Shown piece by piece: positions 58,741 to 64,000 of a DNA stretch of 64,000 bases; the stretch's first letter is position 1; every line of letters begins with the position of its first letter. This DNA is from DATBHM01 sp963772375 (lineage in GTDB: Bacteria; Actinomycetota; UBA4738; JACQTL01): assembly GCA_963772375.1 (NCBI GenBank), contig CAVYXG010000007.1, positions 213,675 through 277,674 on the forward strand, given 5' to 3'. The notes under the pieces were generated by a model. That model had not been told where the DNA came from and searched no databases. It was given only the letters and a program-made list of their open reading frames with translations. Made by a program: the position numbers and the translations under genes.

Positions 58741-60063
58741 ATGGCGGAGGACATCGAGTACGCGCGCAGCGGGGGCGTCGCGATCGCGTATCAGGTGGTC
58801 GGTAGCGGTGACGTCGACATCGTGGCCGTGCCCGACTACATGTCGAACCTCGTGTACGGATGGGAGTCTCGCCACTGGCGCCCGTTCTACGAGCGTCTGG
58901 CTCGGTCGTTCCGGCTGATCCTGTTCGACAAGCGTGGGACCGGTCTTTCCGATCACGGCCCGCAGTTCGCGACGCTGGAGACGCGAATGGAGGACCTGCG
59001 GGCGGTCCTCGACGCGGCGGGTTCCGCGAGCACAATCGTTCTGGGGGCGAACGAAGGATGCGGGATGGCGGTCCTGTTCGCCGCGACCTACCCGGAGCGG
59101 ACGCGCGCCCTGGCGCTCTTCCATCCGTGGGCGGCGGGCCCCGGGACGGAAGATCGTGCCGAGCAACAAGAGTTGAGCGACCTGCGGGACCGTTGGGGGA
59201 CGCAGGCCTACAGCGACGAGTTGCTCGAGGAAGGCGGCCCGACGCTGTACCAGAACGAGGACGATCGACTGTGGTTCGCGAACTGGCTGCGCGTCGGCGC
59301 GAGCCCCTCCGTGGCCTACGCGTTGAACCGAGCGCACTCCGAGACGGATCTCACGGGTGTGCTCCCCGCCGTCAGGGTCCCGACCCTCGTCCTGTACCGG
59401 CGAGGCCGCCCCGAGCAGGAGGAGAACGCCCTCGACGTCGCCCGGCGCATCCCGGCCGCGCGAGCGGTGCGTGTCTCGGGCGAGGATCACTTCAACATCT
59501 TTCTCTCGCTCGAGATCCCCGACGAGATCGAACGTCTCGCCGCCGGTGAAGCGCCGCCGTCTGTCCCCGAGAGCGTGCTGACGACGGTGATGTTCACGGA
59601 CATCGTCGGCTCCACCGAACGTGCCAGCGCGCTGGGCGACCGGGCCTGGCGGCAGCTCCTGTCGGAGCATCACGCGCTGGTGCGCCGAGAGCTGGCCCGC
59701 TTCCGCGGCGAGGAGCGCGACACCGCCGGCGATGGATTCTTCGCCACCTTCGAGGGCCCCGCACGGGCGATCCGAGCGGGAGAGGCCATCGTCGGTGGCA
59801 TCCTCGGCCTCGGCCTCGAGGTTCGCGTCGGTATCCACGTCGGCGAGTGCGAGTTCAACGATGGCAAGCCGACCGGAATCGCGGTCAACATCGGCGCACG
59901 CGTCGCCGCGACGGCTCGGCCGGGCGAGATCCTCGTCACGAGCACCGTCCGCGACCTCGTCGCCGGCTCGGGACTGGACTTCGCCGATCGAGGTACCAGC
60001 GAGCTCAAGGGCGTTCCCGGGACGTGGAGGCTCTACGCGGTGGCCGCCACCGCGTCGACATAG
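58741..60063 (+). CDS. alpha/beta-hydrolase-like domain fused to a class III adenylate/guanylate cyclase
   Basis: The 440-aa product has an N-terminal alpha/beta-hydrolase fold (about 1-270: GGVAIAYQVVGSGDVDIV, LILFDKRGTGLSDHGP) and a C-terminal cyclase catalytic domain (about 275-440: TVMFTDIVGSTERAS with the first metal Asp, DTAGDGFFATFEGPARA with the second, VRVGIHVGECE). It could make cAMP or cGMP in the cytosol. In the hydrolase half the usual GxSxG elbow reads GANEGCG, so the nucleophilic serine is replaced by Asn. The domain is thus probably a sensor, not an enzyme. ATG 58741 is used without a clear ribosome site. It lies alone between two tRNA 3' fragments. Confidence 0.85.
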   Translation: MAEDIEYARSGGVAIAYQVVGSGDVDIVAVPDYMSNLVYGWESRHWRPFYERLARSFRLILFDKRGTGLSDHGPQFATLETRMEDLRAVLDAAGSASTIVLGANEGCGMAVLFAATYPERTRALALFHPWAAGPGTEDRAEQQELSDLRDRWGTQAYSDELLEEGGPTLYQNEDDRLWFANWLRVGASPSVAYALNRAHSETDLTGVLPAVRVPTLVLYRRGRPEQEENALDVARRIPAARAVRVSGEDHFNIFLSLEIPDEIERLAAGEAPPSVPESVLTTVMFTDIVGSTERASALGDRAWRQLLSEHHALVRRELARFRGEERDTAGDGFFATFEGPARAIRAGEAIVGGILGLGLEVRVGIHVGECEFNDGKPTGIAVNIGARVAATARPGEILVTSTVRDLVAGSGLDFADRGTSELKGVPGTWRLYAVAATAST

Positions 60064-60394
60064 CTCCGCGCCCGTCCAACGCGCCGCGGTTTCCCGCGGT
60101 GTCTTGGCGGTGTCTTCGATCCCGAACTCACTGGTAGCCCGGCCCGACGGCGATGCACCAGACGGAGCGCCGACGAGCGTGGGAGTGCGAGCCACGCCCG
60201 AGCATCGGGCTGAGCAGTGGGTCAGCGTCCGACGGAGCACCGCGATCCGGCGAACCGGCCGGCCGGAAATGGACCCGATCTGCTATCGCGCGCCCGGAGG
60301 GATTCGAACCCCCGACCTTCGGATCCGTAGGTATCGAGCCACGAGCGGTGTGCGACTCAGCGTTCCCGCAGGTCGCTGGGTGGCGACCCATCCT
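60064..60394. other. intergenic region with a second tRNA 3' fragment
   Basis: About 330 bases between the cyclase gene and the IS256 left end. Apart from the tRNA fragment at 60289-60330 I see no gene or repeat. Confidence 0.6.
60289..60330 (-). other. 3' half of a tRNA (tRNA-Arg(ACG)-like), right copy
   Basis: On the minus strand it reads as tRNA anticodon-arm 3' side, T arm GTTCGAATCCC and acceptor strand CGGGCGC. The 5' half is absent. It is a direct repeat of the fragment at 58455-58498, about 1.8 kb away, so the pair brackets the cyclase gene. Confidence 0.65.
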
Positions 60395-60462
60395 CGGTGT
60401 AAATAGACCACGGGCATAGGCTCCTCCCAAGAGCTTGCAACTCAAGAAGGAGGCCTACACCC

Positions 60463-61014
60463 GTGACCGCACGAGTATCCCCCACGGAGCGCATCCGTGC
60501 CGAGATCGACGATCTGTTCGCCACCGAGGGAGACCTCGGAGAGACCCTGGAGCAGGTGGCCCGCCTGGGGGCACGGCTGCTGCTGCAGTCGGCGCTCGAG
60601 GCCGAGGTCACGGAGTTCCTCGGGCGCAACCGCTACGAGCGCCGACGCCTGGCAGAGGTGGCCCGGGCCGGCTCCCGTAACGGCTTCGCCCCGTTCACTG
60701 TGAAGTCGACCGCCGGGCCGATCACCCTGGAGCGGCCCAAGCTCCGGGGGACCGAGATGGCCTTCGCCTCCCGGCTGCTCGGGGCCGGGGTGACCAAGAC
60801 GAACGCCCTGGAGTCCCTCGTCATCGCGGGATTCGTCCGGGGACTGTCGGTCCGCGACGTGGAGGCCACCCTGGCCGAGGCCCTGGGGCCGGAGGCCACG
60901 GTGTCGCGCTCCACGGTGAGCAGGATCTGCGAGGCCATCAAGGACGAGTTCGACCGGTTCAAGGCCGCCGATCTCTCGGAGGTCGAGCTCGAGTACCTGT
61001 TCGTTGACGGCTCG
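60463..61014 (+). CDS. IS256 (mutator-type) transposase, exon 1
   Basis: GTG 60463 follows AAGGAGG and encodes 184 residues: IRAEIDDLFATEGDLGETLE, EFLGRNRYERRRL, FTVKSTAGPITLERPKLRG, FVRGLSVRDVEATLAEALG. It ends at ELEYLFVDGS, which holds the first catalytic Asp. Immediately after the TCG codon the group II intron begins (GTGCG). Without splicing, translation would run into the intron to 61302. Joining to 63182 gives SHFRMHAGTKAEPV in frame and a full-length protein of 438 aa. Confidence 0.87.
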
Positions 61015-61623
61015 GTGCGCCACGAGGCGCCATGTAACCGGGCGGTGATGAAAGGGCACCGCCTCCGGCCTGTCGCAGCAGGCCGGAGAAGCTGGGGGCA
61101 GCCTGACCTCGGAGGCGCGGGGAAGGGCGGGAAGCAGCCCCGACAACGACGGGACGGGCCAGCACCGCCAGATGACCCGGGTCCGGCAAGCGAGACGGGA
61201 AGGTGCACGAGTGCAGAAACCAGTGGTGGAACCCCCTCAAGCGAGAGACACCGGCTCGAACCTGGCGGATCAGGGCCGGGCAGCAGCGCGCGATCGTCGT
61301 AATGGCCGGCGATCGACTCCGATGCGACGTAATACCCGCCGCCCCGGAGGCCATGGGGAAGGACTGCGGCGTACCCATGGCAAGGCTGCAGGGGAAAAGC
61401 TGGGCACCTCACCCGACAACCGGTTCATGGTGAACGTGGGAACCGTCCCGGAGCCGCCCTCCCCATCCCGCAGCCAGCGGGATGGCGGGCAGGCCCGCCG
61501 TCGGCTGATGGCCCCGAGACGGGACGGAGCCCCCGTAGTAGTCCGAGGACGGGAAAGCCGTCCACATGGCGAAGGGGGGCAGCGAGTCCGCAGCGTCGGA
61601 ACTGGCATGGCAGGAGGTCGCCG

Positions 61624-63060
61624 GTGAACACCGGCGCGCCGTGGCCCTCGACCAAAGAGGCCGAGGAACGGGTACTGCGGATCCAGACCAAGCTGCACCG
61701 ATGGGCGACCGACGATCCCAGGCGTCGGTTCGTTGACCTGTACAACCTCGTCTGCGACCCGGCGTTCCTGCTCATGGCGTGGCGCCGGGTCCGGGGCAAC
61801 AGGGGGGCGCGTTCGGCAGGCGTGGACGGGCAGGACGCCTACTACGTCGAGACCGAGCGCGGCGTGGAGAACTTCCTCGCCGAGCTCCGGGCCGACCTCA
61901 AGGCCCGCACCTTTCGCCCGCTCCCGGTCCGGGAGCGGCACATCCCCAAGCGGAGCGGGAAGCTCCGCCGCCTCGGGGTTCCCACGGTGCGGGACCGGGT
62001 GGTCCAGGCCTCTTTGAAGCTGGTGCTCGAGCCGATCTTCGAGGCGGAGTTCAAGCCGTCGTCGTACGGCTTCCGACCTCGACGCCGGGCGCACGACGCC
62101 ATCGCCGAGATCCACCACCTGTGCTCCCGCTCTTACGAGTGGGTCCTGGAGGGTGACATCGAGGCGTGCTTCGACTCCATCGACCACGTGGCCCTCATGG
62201 GCCGGGTGGGGGGAAGGGTCGGAGACAAGCGCGTGCTGCACTTGGTGAAGGCGTTCCTCAAAGCCGGCGTCCTCTCCGAGGACGGTGTGGAGAGGGACAC
62301 GACCACCGGCACGCCCCAGGGAGGCATCCTCTCGCCGCTGCTGGCGAACATCGCCCTGTCCGTCCTCGACGATCACTTCGACGAGGCGTGGCGGGCGATG
62401 GGGAACAACAGCGCTCGGCAGAACCGGAGGCTCAGGGGCCTCGCCACCTACCGGCTGGTCCGCTACGCGGACGACTTCGTGGTCGTGGTGGCGGGCGCTC
62501 GTGCTCACGCCGAGGCTCTGCGGGAGGAGGTACAAGCGGTCCTTCGTCCGACGGGCCTCCGCCTGTCGGAGGAGAAGACCAGGGTCTCCCACATCGACGA
62601 GGGCTTCGACTTTCTCGGGTTCCGCATCCGGCGGCACGAGAAGCGGGGCACGGGCCATCGCTTCGTCTACACCTACCCGTCGAAGGCCGCCCTTGCCGCG
62701 GTCAAGGCGAAGGTGCGAACGATGACCCGAGGGGCAACGGACCAACCGCTCCGCATCCTGTTGCACCGGCTCAACCCGGTGCTCAGGGGATGGACCACGT
62801 ACTTCCGTCACGGGGTGTCCAAGGCGACCTTCAACTACCTGCGCGCCTTCGCTTGGCGCCGGGTGGTGTGCTGGCTCCGCCACAAGCACTCTCGCATCTC
62901 GTGGACGGAACTCCGGAGGCGCTACCTGCCCGGGTGGTGGCCGACGGAGGGCGAGGTGAGGCTGTTCAACCCCGGCGCAGTGGCGGTTCGCCGCTACCGG
63001 TACCGGGCGGCCCGCATCCCCTCGCCGTGGTCGGAGCGACAGCAAGGATCGGCCGCGTAG
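61624..63060 (+). CDS. ltrA: group II intron reverse transcriptase/maturase
   Basis: The 478-aa intron-encoded protein has an RT domain (about 65-330: IPKRSGKLRRLGVPTVRDRV, SYGFRPRRRAHDAI, DIEACFDSIDH, GTPQGGILSPLLANI, VRYADDFVVV catalytic YADD), a maturase/X domain (about 370-450: NPVLRGWTTYFRHGVSKATF) and a short basic C-terminus (LRRRYLPGWWPTEGEVRLFN). No HNH endonuclease is visible, so mobility would rely on other priming. It splices and retrohomes its host intron. GTG 61624 follows GGAGGTCGCC. LtrA is used as the family name only. Confidence 0.87.
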   Translation: MNTGAPWPSTKEAEERVLRIQTKLHRWATDDPRRRFVDLYNLVCDPAFLLMAWRRVRGNRGARSAGVDGQDAYYVETERGVENFLAELRADLKARTFRPLPVRERHIPKRSGKLRRLGVPTVRDRVVQASLKLVLEPIFEAEFKPSSYGFRPRRRAHDAIAEIHHLCSRSYEWVLEGDIEACFDSIDHVALMGRVGGRVGDKRVLHLVKAFLKAGVLSEDGVERDTTTGTPQGGILSPLLANIALSVLDDHFDEAWRAMGNNSARQNRRLRGLATYRLVRYADDFVVVVAGARAHAEALREEVQAVLRPTGLRLSEEKTRVSHIDEGFDFLGFRIRRHEKRGTGHRFVYTYPSKAALAAVKAKVRTMTRGATDQPLRILLHRLNPVLRGWTTYFRHGVSKATFNYLRAFAWRRVVCWLRHKHSRISWTELRRRYLPGWWPTEGEVRLFNPGAVAVRRYRYRAARIPSPWSERQQGSAA

Positions 63061-63082
63061 CACATCGACGTGGGCTCGCGGA

Positions 63083-63116
63083 GAGCCGGATGCGTGGAGA
63101 CGCGCACGTCCGGTTC
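63083..63116 (+). ncRNA. group II intron domain V
   Basis: A 34-nt hairpin with GAGCCGGATGCG on one side and CGCACGTCCGGTTC on the other, around a purine-rich loop; it begins with the catalytic AGC triad. It is the most conserved ribozyme element and places the intron 3' end about 65 bases downstream. Confidence 0.9.
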
Positions 63117-63181
63117 GGAGGTGCGGGCCGGGGAGACGGACGTCTTGAAAGAGTCGCACCGCGCCCCGGCCCGACCCCTAC

Positions 63182-63946
63182 CACTTCCGGATGCACGCCG
63201 GGACGAAGGCCGAGCCGGTGCTGGTGGCCTGGGGCATCGATGTGACCGGGAAACCGCACCTCCTGGGCCTGGAGCCGGGAGCGACGGAGTCCACCGACGC
63301 CTGGGCGGGGTTCCTGCGCGGTCTGCTGGCCCGAGGCCTCCGCCCGCCGCTGCTGGTCATCTCCGACGGCGCCCCCGGCCTCATCGCTGCCGTGGAGATC
63401 GTGCTGGAGAACAGCCTCCGTCAGAGGTGTCTGATCCATCGCGCCAGAAACTTGCTGGCCAAGGTACCGAAGCACGCCCAGGACACCATCAAGGCCGAGT
63501 ACTGGGCGATCTGGGACTCGATCGAGGCGGACCCCGGCGACCGGGCCGTGGCCGAGGCCACCCGGCGCGCCAGGGCGTTCAGCACCAAGTGGGGCAAGCT
63601 CTACCCGGCCGCGGTGGAGTGCCTGAACGAGGGGTTCGAGCACTTGACGACGTACCTGCGGTTCCCGAAGGAGCACTGGAAGAGGATCCGCCACTCCAAC
63701 TTCATCGAGCGGACCTTCGGGGAGACCCGCCGGCGGGTCAAGGTCATCGGCCGGCTGCCCGGTGAGCGCAGCTGCCTGTCGCTGGTGTGGGCGGTGCTCG
63801 ACCGGGCGAGCACGGGATGGCGGGGGGTGGACATGAGCCCCCGCGCTGTTCGCCTGCTGCAGGATCTCCGTCGGGAGCTGTTCGGACCGCCCGCTCAACC
63901 AGAGCGAGAGGAGGTGATCGGCGAGGCTGTCGTACCCGCCGCGTAG
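63182..63946 (+). CDS. IS256 (mutator-type) transposase, exon 2
   Basis: The frame from 63182 encodes 254 residues beginning HFRMHAGTKAEPVLVAWGID. It carries the second catalytic Asp region (PPLLVISDGAPGLIAAVE), the CxxH motif (RQRCLIHRARNLLAKVP), and the third acidic motif near RIRHSNFIERTFGETRRR, the hallmark of IS256 transposases. The first start codon in the piece (ATG 63191) would give a truncated protein. The gene depends on intron splicing. Ends 40 bases before the IS256 right end. Confidence 0.87.
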   Translation, partial: HFRMHAGTKAEPVLVAWGIDVTGKPHLLGLEPGATESTDAWAGFLRGLLARGLRPPLLVISDGAPGLIAAVEIVLENSLRQRCLIHRARNLLAKVPKHAQDTIKAEYWAIWDSIEADPGDRAVAEATRRARAFSTKWGKLYPAAVECLNEGFEHLTTYLRFPKEHWKRIRHSNFIERTFGETRRRVKVIGRLPGERSCLSLVWAVLDRASTGWRGVDMSPRAVRLLQDLRRELFGPPAQPEREEVIGEAVVPAA

Positions 63947-64000
63947 CATGTCCACGAGGAGCTACGCCCGACGGTCATTTACACCGGCCCTGGGACGCCA

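Larger units (their letters stand above)
61015..63181 (+). mobile_element. group II intron (2167 bp) in the IS256 transposase gene
   Basis: The intron starts with the consensus GTGCG, encodes a reverse transcriptase and has a classic 34-nt domain V at 63083-63116. It ends in AC after a domain VI-like stretch. Both exon edges are fixed by protein logic: exon 1 ends DGS, exon 2 begins HFRMH, and together they make the conserved IS256 motif. Removal leaves 552 plus 765 bases, both multiples of three. A GAGCCG at 61451-61456 could be an EBS1 pairing with CGGCTC in exon 1, but I did not fold domain I. Confidence 0.9.
60395..63986 (+). mobile_element. IS256-family element carrying a group II intron
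   Basis: Inward-reading ends CGGTGTAAAT (60395) and the same on the minus strand from 63986 form an inverted repeat that continues imperfectly (GACCACGGGCATAG against GACCGTCGGGCGTAG). The transposase gene is split by a 2167-bp intron. No clear 8-bp target duplication is visible (CCCATCCT on the left, GCCCTGGG on the right). The left end lies 65 bases from a tRNA fragment. Confidence 0.82.

Noticed and set aside
61451..61456. EBS1 of the group II intron (GAGCCG)
   Set aside because: Complementary to exon 1 but offset from the splice site; not supportable without folding domain I, so mentioned only as a candidate.
60387..63994. Target duplication of the IS256 element
   Set aside because: The flanking eight bases do not match; the duplication may be lost or the ends shifted.

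Overview
The window looks like a chromosomal segment of a high-GC actinobacterium (Actinomycetota, probably an uncultured soil lineage). Reasons: uniformly GC-rich coding sequence, frequent GTG/TTG starts, many secreted beta-propeller and delta-60 repeat proteins, an actinobacterial-style Ser/Thr kinase, PASTA and DUF3352 proteins, and several actinobacterial IS families. The exact class cannot be fixed from the sequence alone. All functional calls rest on motif and family recognition by eye; no database search was run.

Layout. (1) 1-13.3 kb is a mobile-element landing zone. An IS110 element abuts a truncated alpha/beta-hydrolase gene and a decayed delta-60 gene. A complete three-gene TGT/ACA transposon (3540-6596) splits a secreted hypothetical gene. 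Beyond it lie an intact delta-60 protein, an ECF sigma factor with a membrane-anchored propeller partner, and an IS21 element whose istA has an amber stop and whose istB holds a 14-copy 9-bp minisatellite. (2) 13.4-31.2 kb is host chromosome. It holds a second ECF sigma plus PASTA pair, a peptide-type solute-binding lipoprotein, a Ser/Thr kinase with a propeller, two tandem delta-60 genes (one frameshifted), two tRNA-Ser genes (GGA, CGA), an APH-type phosphotransferase, tadA, a DUF3352 protein, a TIM-barrel protein, a hemerythrin and several secreted propellers. (3) 31.2-48.4 kb is a metabolic cluster: aldehyde dehydrogenase, Rieske oxygenase, two acyl-CoA dehydrogenases, class III aminotransferase, a PotABCD-type transporter, a TetR regulator, a CrtI-like FAD oxidoreductase, an ADP-forming acyl-CoA synthetase and a DAO-type oxidase. 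Nearly identical perfect palindromes overlap the promoters of both divergent intergenic regions, so the cluster reads as one regulon for uptake and oxidation of a polyamine-like or quaternary-amine substrate. (4) 48.5-52.1 kb holds cell-envelope and secreted proteins. (5) 52.1-64 kb is a second mobile/decay zone: truncated IS110 and IS30 copies, decayed DUF6036-like and DUF1906-like genes in lower-GC sequence, an IS481-like insertion that cuts the end of a third ECF sigma gene, a hydrolase-cyclase fusion between two tRNA 3' halves, and an IS256 element interrupted by a group II intron whose removal would exactly restore the transposase.

Themes. Three times in 64 kb an ECF sigma gene overlaps or touches a gene for a single-pass membrane protein with a short cytosolic head and an extracellular propeller or PASTA domain. 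A kinase with the same inside-out design is also present. Mobile elements repeatedly leave readable target duplications, which allow ancestral genes to be reconstructed in frame.
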